In this document: positions 1 to 5,707 of the stretch, one piece after another | How positions within the stretch are numbered: position 1 is the stretch's first letter | Layout of the letters: every line of letters begins with the position of its first letter | NCBI GenBank assembly: GCA_020350845.1 | Contig: CP070725.1 | Coordinates: forward strand, 26,532-37,148 | Source of the DNA: Candidatus Bipolaricaulota bacterium | GTDB taxonomy: Bacteria > Bipolaricaulota > Bipolaricaulia > UBA7950 > UBA9294 | Direction: 5' to 3' | DNA: 10,617 nucleotides | Notes under the pieces: generated by a model | What the model was told of the DNA's origin: nothing | The model's input: only the letters and a program-made list of their open reading frames with translations | Database searches by the model: none | Position numbers and translations under genes: made by a program

Positions 1-690
1 CGGCCCCAGTCCGACGATCTCCGAGAGGTCGGTGTCCAGTCCCCACACCTCGTTGAAGTTGCCCGCAGGCACGGCCGGATTCAGCTTGTGGACCGTATCC
101 GCCAGCTTGTGCTCGGGCATGATGTTGAAGGACATCGCATTGAACACCGGGCGGAAGATCTGACTCATCTCGCACCGGATCGTGTGATCGTCGATCGCAG
201 TCATCACCGGGAACGTCCCGTCGGGAAGCTGCAGACCGTCACGACTGTCCGTCTCGATGTCCTCGTTCAGGATGAGGTCGTTGTAGGTGAACAGGACGTC
301 GGCCGCCGTGAACTCGACACCGTCCGACCACTTGACGCCCTTGCGGAGGTAGAAGATGACCTCCAGGCCGTCCGCGGAGACGTCCCATCCCGTACACATC
401 TCAGGGATGATCGCCAGCGTCTGGGGATGGAGTGTCACAAGACCCCTGAACACCGTGTTGGTGTACGTGGTCGTGCTTGTCTCGTGCGCTGTCACGTCGT
501 TCCACTTCTTCGGGTTGGAGATGTTCGTCATGTAGAACGTTCCACCCTGGACGCCAGGCACGAGGCCCGGGAGATCCTCGGAACCCAGATCGTAGATCTT
601 CGGGTCCTGTAGCCCATCGTAGTACTGGGCGACGGCTGCCGTCGAGAACACGACGAGCAGACCGATCAGAATGAGCCCGACTTTCTTCAT
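1..690 (-). CDS. Extracellular solute-binding protein, family 5 (peptide/nickel-type ABC transporter), N-terminal part
   Basis: Seen: 230 codons are open from an ATG at 690 to the left edge, so the C-terminal part lies outside the window. The N-terminus MKKVGLILIGLLVVFSTAAVAQ is a typical Sec signal peptide, probably cut near AVA|Q. After it come the hallmarks of the SBP_bac_5 family: TYTNTVFRGLVTLHP, GWDVSADGLEVIFYLRKGVKWSDG and FTAADVLFTYND. Known: these proteins capture oligopeptides, nickel or sugars outside the membrane and deliver them to an ABC permease. Full members have roughly 500-600 residues, so about 40% is present. The start is fixed by a perfect AGGAGG at 699-704, 8 nt upstream. 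The gene lies 40 nt after the repeat-protein gene at 731-1447 with no terminator or promoter seen between, so the two are probably cotranscribed. Permease genes, if linked, would lie off the left edge. The substrate cannot be read from this fragment. Confidence 0.93.
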   Translation of the reverse strand, partial: MKKVGLILIGLLVVFSTAAVAQYYDGLQDPKIYDLGSEDLPGLVPGVQGGTFYMTNISNPKKWNDVTAHETSTTTYTNTVFRGLVTLHPQTLAIIPEMCTGWDVSADGLEVIFYLRKGVKWSDGVEFTAADVLFTYNDLILNEDIETDSRDGLQLPDGTFPVMTAIDDHTIRCEMSQIFRPVFNAMSFNIMPEHKLADTVHKLNPAVPAGNFNEVWGLDTDLSEIVGLGP

Positions 691-698
691 CTCTGTAA

Positions 699-704
699 CC
701 TCCT
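699..704 (-). promoter_or_regulatory. Ribosome binding site of the solute-binding protein gene
   Basis: The minus strand reads AGGAGG, a full match to the anti-Shine-Dalgarno core, 8 nt before the ATG at 690. It decides that start. Confidence 0.85.
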
Positions 705-730
705 AGACTTTCTTTGCCTCACTGCGGGCG

Positions 731-1447
731 CTAGTTGGCGAAGCGCTGCGTGAGGAGCGTCTGGTAGACGTGCGCCAGACCGAGATCCCAGCCGGTCGCG
801 GCCGTGGCCCCGACCATCAGCTCGGCGTCGGTCATGTCGGCACCGTAGTCCGACTCGCCGATGAGGATGTAGGTGGCAAGAGCGATGCCGCCCGCGAGCC
901 TGAGGCCGGGGGTCGCACCGTTCTCTGCCAGGTCGATCGCCTCGTCGACAGTCAGCGTCTTGAACGAACCCGGGGCGTAGTACCCGCCGAGGAGCTCGCC
1001 AGCGGCGATCGCGAACAGATCGGTCCCTGCAGCGGCCGCTTCAAGATCCTCGAATGACGCACCACCGGAGTACCAGAGGACCCAGTAGTACGCCCGAGCC
1101 GCCAACAGGTCGGTCTCGCCCATGTCCTGCAGCTCTTCGCTGGTGTATCCCGCGACCAGATCCTCGATCGGGTTTATGAAGATGCGATAGAGCTTCAGTG
1201 CCTGAATCGCGGCGTGCTTGATGCCCGGCGTATCGCCGTACTCCGCTAGCTCCAACAGCTCAGCCTCGTCGTAGGTCTCGTAGAAGTAGTCGACGAGGTT
1301 CGCGCCGGCGGCGACGCTGATCTCGGGGATGAACTCCGTCTGGACAATCACCAACAGGTCTGCGTCGGTATAGCCCAGGCCGAGAACGGCGAAGACCGCC
1401 ACTGCAAAGCTCGCCAATACCAGTGCCCGAAGGCCAGAACTTCTCAT
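731..1447 (-). CDS. Secreted protein of about six alpha-helical repeats, unknown function
   Basis: Family not recognised. Seen: 238 residues begin with a signal peptide or membrane anchor (ALVLASFAVAVFAVLGLG, residues 8-25) with no lipobox cysteine. The rest can be divided into about six related units of 30-40 residues, starting near residues 26, 59, 100, 129, 163 and 203. Each has a capping segment (YTDADL, TYDEAEL, YTSEEL, SFEDLE, LTVDEA, MTDAEL), a first helix, a glycine turn and a second Ala/Leu/Tyr-rich helix. The clearest pair is LAEYGDTPGIKHAAIQAL against LAENGATPGLRLAGGIAL. Inferred: a helical solenoid like HEAT or Sel1-type folds, acting outside the cytoplasmic membrane. The ATG is supported by AAGGAGGG at 1457-1464, 9 nt upstream. 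A strong promoter lies at 1560-1589. The solute-binding protein gene follows after 40 nt, which suggests an accessory role in uptake or sensing, but this is unproven. Confidence 0.85.
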   Translation of the reverse strand: MRSSGLRALVLASFAVAVFAVLGLGYTDADLLVIVQTEFIPEISVAAGANLVDYFYETYDEAELLELAEYGDTPGIKHAAIQALKLYRIFINPIEDLVAGYTSEELQDMGETDLLAARAYYWVLWYSGGASFEDLEAAAAGTDLFAIAAGELLGGYYAPGSFKTLTVDEAIDLAENGATPGLRLAGGIALATYILIGESDYGADMTDAELMVGATAATGWDLGLAHVYQTLLTQRFAN

Positions 1448-1509
1448 GATTCTTGTCCCTCCTTTGAACGGTTAGACCGGTGCTGTGCGTGATCTGCTGG
1501 TCGCGCCAT
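1444..1509 (-). other. Possible 21-codon leader ORF before the helical-repeat gene
   Basis: Seen: an ATG at 1509, preceded by GGAGG at 1512-1516 with only 2 nt spacing, opens a 21-residue frame (MARPADHAQHRSNRSKEGQE, then S). Its TGA at 1444-1446 overlaps the ATG of the main gene as ATGA. It lies in the predicted 5' leader of the transcript that starts near 1553. The short spacing and lack of hydrophobic or biased composition make real translation doubtful. The main gene also has its own good ribosome site. Confidence 0.2.
1457..1464 (-). promoter_or_regulatory. Ribosome binding site of the helical-repeat protein gene
   Basis: The minus strand reads AAGGAGGG, 9 nt before the ATG at 1447. It is strong and well placed, so this gene does not need translational coupling to the short ORF at 1444-1509. 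Confidence 0.8.
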
Positions 1510-1559
1510 CACCTCCAGCGTGCTGTGCAATCTAGTGGGAAGCCTCGCGGTACGTTTCG

Positions 1560-1589
1560 ATAGTAGCACAGCGCTGTGTTGTATGTCAA
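1560..1589 (-). promoter_or_regulatory. Sigma70-type promoter with operator-like palindrome in the spacer
   Basis: On the minus strand a perfect TTGACA (-35, positions 1584-1589) is followed after 18 nt by TACTAT (-10, positions 1560-1565, 4 of 6 consensus bases). Transcription would start near 1553, giving a leader of about 105 nt before the ATG at 1447. The spacer contains the perfect 12-bp palindrome CACAGCGCTGTG (1567-1578). This is a position typical of repressor operators and of MerR-type sites. It would drive the helical-repeat gene and, by readthrough, the solute-binding protein gene. The promoter begins 41 nt past the stop of the upstream minus-strand gene. Confidence 0.65.
1567..1578. 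promoter_or_regulatory. Perfect palindrome CACAGCGCTGTG, candidate operator
   Basis: This 12-bp perfect dyad sits between the -35 and -10 of the promoter at 1560-1589. The half-site GCTGTG recurs downstream in the leader at 1482-1487 and 1522-1527, both inside identical GTGCTGTGC 9-mers. The binding protein is unknown, and no regulator gene is visible in the window apart from SpoVS. Confidence 0.5.
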
Positions 1590-1630
1590 TCCACTGCTCA
1601 AGCCGTTTCTCGCCAATTCGAGGGGGATCT

Positions 1631-3415
1631 TCAAGGGCATCGCAGAACTCCATCGAACAGCTGCTCCTCGATCTCCTTGCGGCCCACGCCGCACACCCGC
1701 TCGAGCGCCGTCTCCAGCGAGACGATCTGGCTGCGATCCGAGGTCAGAAGCCAGATCTCGCGGATCGCCTCGGCACCCCACGTGTCGAGCACGTAGCGGA
1801 ACATGAGGCCCGCTTCCATAAGCACGTTGTCGATGTCGCTGCGGTTGAAGTCGAGGCGCTCGAGCCAGATCCACTTGTTGGCGGCGAGCAGGCCGCAGGC
1901 GTGCTCGACGAGATCCTCGGGCTCGTGGAGCACCGCGGAGGCGACCCCCGAGCGCACGAGGCGGGAGAAGGCCTCGCGTCCGTAGACGAACCCAGGAACC
2001 CGCTCGGCGAGCCACCAACGGAGCTCCTCGTCGGCGTCCGACAGGAGGACGTGGAGGGTGGCTGCGGCGGAGGTCATGTCGGGGATCAGCGTCGCCGCGG
2101 ACTCGAGGGACGCGTGGGACGGATGGAGGAAGACCGTGATCCGCTCAGGAAGATCGTCGGCCCCGATCTCGAGGAGATCCATCGTCGAGTCGATCGTCTT
2201 CCTCGCCGTCTCGGCCACCGCGGTGAGGCCAGCCTCGTCTTCCGCGGGCGCGAGGACCCGGCCGGAACCGTCCTCACGCTCCGTCCAACCGTCGAAGGTT
2301 GAGACAAGTCGAGCCAGATCTGCATAGAGCTCGGGGCCCTCGATCGTCGCGAGCGCACTTCGCGCCTCGTCGAACGCGCCGACCATGAGCGACGTGCGAA
2401 CCACGAGCTCGGATTGGCCGTCTGTGCGAGGTGCCGCCCATGAGGAAGCAAGCTCGTAAGCGGAGTCGGGGCGACCCTGCGCGAGATGGAAGTACGCAAC
2501 GTAGTAGGCGAACTGCGGCGATCCATCCCGCGCGGCGTCGGCTGCTTCCTGCCACTCACGATCGAGATCGACGAGGGGCACGTTCAGGCGTGCAAGAAGG
2601 CGAGTCGTTGTCCCCGAGCCCCACGCCCCGCGCAGCGCCATGAGACCGAATCGTTCGATGATGAACCGAACCAACGACGCCGCGTGGAGCGTGGGAAGAT
2701 CCGAGAGCGGGACCAGGGCCACGTCCTCGATGCGCATCATTCTCGCGATGTCCGACAGCGACCCGACCATCGACTGTGAGTAGGGCGACGCGTAGATCTG
2801 GTAGAGCGTCGGGTGCAGGTTGCTCTCCACCTCGAGGAGCTCCTCGAGGCTCAGTCGCTGCGTCCCCGAGGCTGCGACGATTGCGTGGAAGTCGCGGTCG
2901 GGTTCCGCGAGCGCCGCGCGAAGTCCGTTCTTGAGGATGAGCGATTGACACTCCCCCCAGCCGTAGGAGGCGATGAGTTCGCTCATCCCGCCGGTCGGAT
3001 CCTCGCCGACGAGGAGGTCAAGGGGAGCCGTGAGGCGCTGTTCGTTGCCCGAGCTCTTGCGCTGAACCACAGACCGCGTGAGCTGATCCAGAGAGTCGTG
3101 GACGAGCACGTTGATCGGCGTCGGGATCGACGCATCGCCCACTTCGAGGGTCGTCAGCAGCCGATCGTAGACCTCGTTGAGCTCGGCGAGCAGCGCGTGA
3201 CGCGACGCCCAGCTGTCCGACTCCTCCCAGTACCACATCACGAATCGACCGTCGCGGTCGGAGCGCATACCCCGCGTCGCCTGGTAGGCGAGCGGCTGGA
3301 CAACGAGCACGAGGATCGCGATCGCAATCCCGGCACCGATCGCGCCCAAAAGCATCCCCCCGATCAACCCGAACACGGGATTCGCTCGCAGGCGTCGTAA
3401 GAACTCGCGCATCAT
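1631..3415 (-). CDS. Membrane-anchored protein with two degenerate Peptidase_MA (gluzincin)-like domains
   Basis: Seen: 594 residues. One long hydrophobic helix (FGLIGGMLLGAIGAGIAIAILVLVVQPLAY, split as residues 15-34 and 35-44) follows a basic MMREFLRRLR, giving an N-in, C-out anchor. The outer part has two similar halves. ALLAELNEVYDRLLTTLEVG...PINVLVHDSLDQL (75-112) matches AETARKTIDSTMDLLEIG...RITVFLHPSHASL (401-437). HAASLVRFIIERFGLMAL (244-261) matches MEAGLMFRYVLDTWGAEAI (533-551). Between them, residues 300-360 look like TPR helices. Known: this order (helix, VxVxxH strand, then FVxFxxERxG near the end) is that of Peptidase_MA-like metalloproteases. No HExxH is present in either half, so I infer loss of catalysis. 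A GTG at 3523 in frame gives 36 more residues of arginine/proline-rich sequence without a good ribosome site, so the ATG at 3415 is preferred. That ATG also lacks its own ribosome site. The function is unknown. Confidence 0.85.
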   Translation of the reverse strand: MMREFLRRLRANPVFGLIGGMLLGAIGAGIAIAILVLVVQPLAYQATRGMRSDRDGRFVMWYWEESDSWASRHALLAELNEVYDRLLTTLEVGDASIPTPINVLVHDSLDQLTRSVVQRKSSGNEQRLTAPLDLLVGEDPTGGMSELIASYGWGECQSLILKNGLRAALAEPDRDFHAIVAASGTQRLSLEELLEVESNLHPTLYQIYASPYSQSMVGSLSDIARMMRIEDVALVPLSDLPTLHAASLVRFIIERFGLMALRGAWGSGTTTRLLARLNVPLVDLDREWQEAADAARDGSPQFAYYVAYFHLAQGRPDSAYELASSWAAPRTDGQSELVVRTSLMVGAFDEARSALATIEGPELYADLARLVSTFDGWTEREDGSGRVLAPAEDEAGLTAVAETARKTIDSTMDLLEIGADDLPERITVFLHPSHASLESAATLIPDMTSAAATLHVLLSDADEELRWWLAERVPGFVYGREAFSRLVRSGVASAVLHEPEDLVEHACGLLAANKWIWLERLDFNRSDIDNVLMEAGLMFRYVLDTWGAEAIREIWLLTSDRSQIVSLETALERVCGVGRKEIEEQLFDGVLRCP

Positions 3416-3462
3416 GGAGACCCCGGAGGACGTGCCGGGGTTTCGCCTCGGGCCAGGATCAC
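3412..3462 (-). other. Possible 16-codon leader ORF coupled to the membrane-anchored gene
   Basis: Seen: a GTG at 3462 follows GGAGGAGG (3466-3473) with 3 nt to the nearer AGGAGG and 6 nt from the farther GGAGG. It encodes MILARGETPARPPGSP and ends in a TGA (3412-3414) that overlaps the ATG of the 594-codon gene as ATGA. The main gene has no ribosome site of its own, because the sequence before its ATG is CCGGGGTCTCC. Translational coupling through this leader is therefore a reasonable explanation. The peptide ends in RPPGSP. PPG is a known EF-P-dependent slow motif, so stalling there is conceivable but only inferred. Confidence 0.35.
3421..3440. repeat. Short GC-rich hairpin just before the membrane-anchored gene
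   Basis: CCCCGG (3421-3426) and CCGGGG (3435-3440) form a perfect 6-bp stem with an 8-nt loop. In the minus-strand mRNA it ends 5 nt before the ATG at 3415 and lies inside the leader ORF. Ribosomes on the leader would melt it. There is no T-tract, so it is not an intrinsic terminator. Confidence 0.4.
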
Positions 3463-3604
3463 GTACCTCCTCCGTCGCTTGCTCCCGTTCGCACCCGCGG
3501 GTGGCGATCGCCCGCCACCACACCAGACGTTCCCGTCACACCACACGAGCTCGAGAAGGGCAAGGCCGATCACCGGCCGCCGATGGCAACGTGAGTTTGC
3601 CAGC

Positions 3605-3633
3605 ATCTTACGGTGCTCCCGCGGGGGTCGCAA
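3605..3633 (-). promoter_or_regulatory. Weak candidate promoter for the membrane-anchored gene
   Basis: On the minus strand TTGCGA (3628-3633) and TAAGAT (3605-3610) are 17 nt apart, each with 4 of 6 consensus bases. A start near 3598 would give a leader of about 180 nt that contains the candidate leader ORF and hairpin. This is the best-looking pair on that strand in the 364-nt divergent region, but matches of this quality arise by chance. Confidence 0.3.
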
Positions 3634-3698
3634 GGCCGGGGGCAGCGCCCGCCCGACCCGGAGAAGGAAGTTCCTTTCGAGGCGCGCTACAAGACCCG

Positions 3699-3727
3699 TT
3701 GACAACGCGAGAATGCAGTCTTATACT
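3699..3727 (+). promoter_or_regulatory. Strong sigma70-type promoter of the spoVS-argS-ftsY-ppdK unit
   Basis: TTGACA (3699-3704, 6 of 6) and TATACT (3722-3727, 5 of 6) are separated by 17 nt. Transcription would start near 3734, about 46 nt before the spoVS GTG. The next good promoter on this strand is only found before coaBC, so this one probably drives all four genes. Confidence 0.8.
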
Positions 3728-3768
3728 GGCTTTTCACCGAGTCGAGCCCGGTTGGTCTCTCGACCGGC

Positions 3769-3774
3769 GGAGGG
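3769..3774 (+). promoter_or_regulatory. Ribosome binding site of spoVS
   Basis: GGAGGG lies 5 nt before the GTG at 3780. It decides this start against a much longer upstream extension of the same frame that would run through the promoter. Confidence 0.8.
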
Positions 3775-3779
3775 ACAGT

Positions 3780-4040
3780 GTGGAAGTCCTCAAGGTGGCC
3801 TCTCAATCCAACCCCAACTCCGTCGCCGGCGCCATCGCCGGAGCCCTCGAGCAAGACGGCGTCGTCGAGATCCATGCGATCGGGGCGGGCGCGGTGAACC
3901 AGACGGTCAAGGCGATCGCCATCGCCCGCCGTCTGGTGGAGACGGAAGACGATCCCCCCCTGCGGGTGGTCCCCGGCTTCACGGAGCTCTCCATCCAAGG
4001 CGAAGCGCGCACCGGGCTGCGCTTCCTCGTCGAAAGGTAG
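3780..4040 (+). CDS. spoVS: Stage V sporulation protein S (SpoVS) family protein
   Basis: Seen: 86 residues from a GTG start, the usual length of the family. The sequence has the family signature: EVLKVASQSNPNSVAGAIAG at the N-terminus, AIGAGAVNQTVKAIAIAR in the middle (residues 33-50) and PGFTELSIQGEARTGLRFLV at the end. Known: SpoVS is a small Alba-like, putatively nucleic-acid-binding protein. In Bacillus it affects septation and late sporulation, but homologues are common in bacteria that do not form spores, where the role is unclear. Here it is the first gene after a near-consensus promoter and stands 32 nt before argS. That placement suggests constant, high expression and perhaps a general regulatory or RNA-binding role rather than a sporulation programme. 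No other sporulation gene is in the window. Confidence 0.95.
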   Translation: MEVLKVASQSNPNSVAGAIAGALEQDGVVEIHAIGAGAVNQTVKAIAIARRLVETEDDPPLRVVPGFTELSIQGEARTGLRFLVER

Positions 4041-4072
4041 CCGCGCCTCCGCGGTTCGGGAACAATAGCCCC

Positions 4073-5707
4073 ATGCTGAGAAGACTTCTGCAAGAGGAGC
4101 TGGCCGCTGCCTGGCGCGCCGCCGGCCTCGACGGGGACGGCGCGTGGATCGAGGTCACTCGCTCGGAGCGACCCGAGTTCGGTGACTTCACGAGCAACGT
4201 GGCGCTTGCTGGCGCGAAGCGGGTCGGCGAGTCGCCGCGAGCGCTCGCCGAGCAGCTCGCTCCTCTCGTATCGGAAGCGCATGTGGAGCGCGTCGAGATC
4301 GCCGGCCCCGGGTTCCTCAATCTCTTCCTGCGGCCGGGCGCGGTCCACCGCGCGCTCCGAGAGATGCTCGATGCCGGCGATCGGTTTGCGCGATCGACGG
4401 AGGCCGTGGGGACGCGCCTTCAGCTGGAGTACGTGAGCTCGAATCCGACGGGACCGCTCACCGTGGGCCACGGGCGACAGGGCGTCCTCGGGGACGTCCT
4501 CGCCTCGCTCTACGAGGCGCTCGGTTTCGATGTCGAGCGTGAGTACTACTACAACGACGCCGGTCGCCAGGTCGACCTCCTCGCCGAGTCGCTGTGGGCG
4601 CGATACCGCCAGGTCCTTGGGGAGGAGGCGTCGATCCCCGACGAAGGCTATCAAGGGGAGTACTTGATCTCGATGGCGGAGTCGATCGCCGAGGAACTCG
4701 GCGATCGCTTCCCCGAGTTCGACGACGAGGCGCGGCGGACGATGGGCGCGGCCGCGGTGGAACGGATGACCGAGTCCATCCGCGGGGACCTCGATCGCCT
4801 CGGCCTGCGTTACGACCACTGGTTCAGCGAGACGACTCTGCACGCCTCAGGTGAGGTCGACGCGGCGCTGGCGTCCCTCACGGAGTGTGGCGGGACCTAC
4901 GAGAAGGACGGCGCGGTCTGGCTTGCCGCCGAGGAGCGCGGTGGCGATCGTGACGCAGTGCTCATTCGCAGCGACGGCCGTCCGACGTACCTGATGGTGG
5001 ACATCGCCTATCACCTGAACAAGCATCGTCGCGGGTTCGATCGCGTGATCGATGTCCAGGGCGCCGATCATCACGCGGAGCAGAACGCGATGCGTATCGC
5101 GCTCGCCTATCTCGGGATTCCGGAGGGCTTCCTCGACTACGCGCTGCACCAGTTCGTCAGTCTGAAGTCCTCGGGCGAGGCGCTGCGCATGTCGACGCGG
5201 AAGGGACGCTTCGTCACGCTCGGGAGTTTGCTCGATGAGCTCGGCCGCGACATCGTTCGCTACTTCATGGTCGCTCGCAAGCCGTCGAACCACCTCGAGT
5301 TCGACCTCGACCTGGCGCGCAGCGAGTCGCTCGACAACCCGGCGACCTATATCCAATACGCGCACACGCGAATCGCGTCCATCCTGCGGAACGCCCCGGC
5401 CGACGCGCTTCCCGAGGCTTCGACTCCGCTCGACGTGCTCGCCGAGGCGGAGGAGCTGGAGCTGATCAAGGACCTCGACGGCCTCCCCGACGTGATCCAT
5501 GAGGCCGCGACCTCGTTCTCGCCTCATCTCATCGCCGAGTACGCGCTCAATGTGTCGCGCAGGTTCCATGCCTACTACACCGAGCACCGCGTCCTCGGTG
5601 ACGACGCCGCGCTGACCGCGGCGCGGCTCGCGCTCGTCCTCATGGTGCAACGCGCGATCCGCTGCTGTCTCGACCTGCTCGGCATGAGCGCGCCGGAGAC
5701 GATGTGA
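4073..5707 (+). CDS. argS: Arginyl-tRNA synthetase
   Basis: Charges tRNA-Arg with arginine in the cytoplasm (class I synthetase). Seen: 544 residues. An N-terminal Add-1-like domain covers roughly residues 1-100. The first class I signature is NPTGPLTVGHG (124-134), with threonine in place of the first histidine of HxGH. The family sequence EYYYNDAGRQVDLLAESLWAR follows (156-176, split here as EYYYNDAGRQ and VDLLAESLWAR). The KMSKS counterpart is RMSTRKGRFVTL (372-383), the form usual in ArgRS. The C-terminal DALR anticodon-binding helices (about 420-544) end LLGMSAPETM. Length and order are normal. The ATG at 4073 is chosen because homology begins there. The frame is open much further upstream, but that part overlaps spoVS. 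No clear ribosome site precedes it, so translation may rely on readthrough from spoVS, 32 nt away. The stop overlaps the ftsY start by 4 nt. Confidence 0.97.
   Translation: MLRRLLQEELAAAWRAAGLDGDGAWIEVTRSERPEFGDFTSNVALAGAKRVGESPRALAEQLAPLVSEAHVERVEIAGPGFLNLFLRPGAVHRALREMLDAGDRFARSTEAVGTRLQLEYVSSNPTGPLTVGHGRQGVLGDVLASLYEALGFDVEREYYYNDAGRQVDLLAESLWARYRQVLGEEASIPDEGYQGEYLISMAESIAEELGDRFPEFDDEARRTMGAAAVERMTESIRGDLDRLGLRYDHWFSETTLHASGEVDAALASLTECGGTYEKDGAVWLAAEERGGDRDAVLIRSDGRPTYLMVDIAYHLNKHRRGFDRVIDVQGADHHAEQNAMRIALAYLGIPEGFLDYALHQFVSLKSSGEALRMSTRKGRFVTLGSLLDELGRDIVRYFMVARKPSNHLEFDLDLARSESLDNPATYIQYAHTRIASILRNAPADALPEASTPLDVLAEAEELELIKDLDGLPDVIHEAATSFSPHLIAEYALNVSRRFHAYYTEHRVLGDDAALTAARLALVLMVQRAIRCCLDLLGMSAPETM

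Noticed and set aside
88..612. Plus-strand frame opposite the solute-binding protein gene
   Set aside because: The minus strand carries a clear family 5 solute-binding protein with signal peptide and ribosome site across the whole region.
3414..3779. Upstream extension of the spoVS frame by 122 codons
   Set aside because: It would be antisense to the divergent gene's start and run through a near-consensus promoter. The family length of 86 residues and the GGAGGG site both select the GTG at 3780.
4041..4054. CCGCG-cctc-CGCGG hairpin between spoVS and argS as a terminator
   Set aside because: The 5-bp stem is short and no T-tract follows. argS has no convincing promoter of its own, so readthrough is more likely.
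3479..4072. Upstream extension of the argS frame by 198 codons
   Set aside because: It overlaps spoVS and the promoter in another frame, has arginine/proline-rich shadow composition, and ArgRS homology begins at the ATG at 4073.
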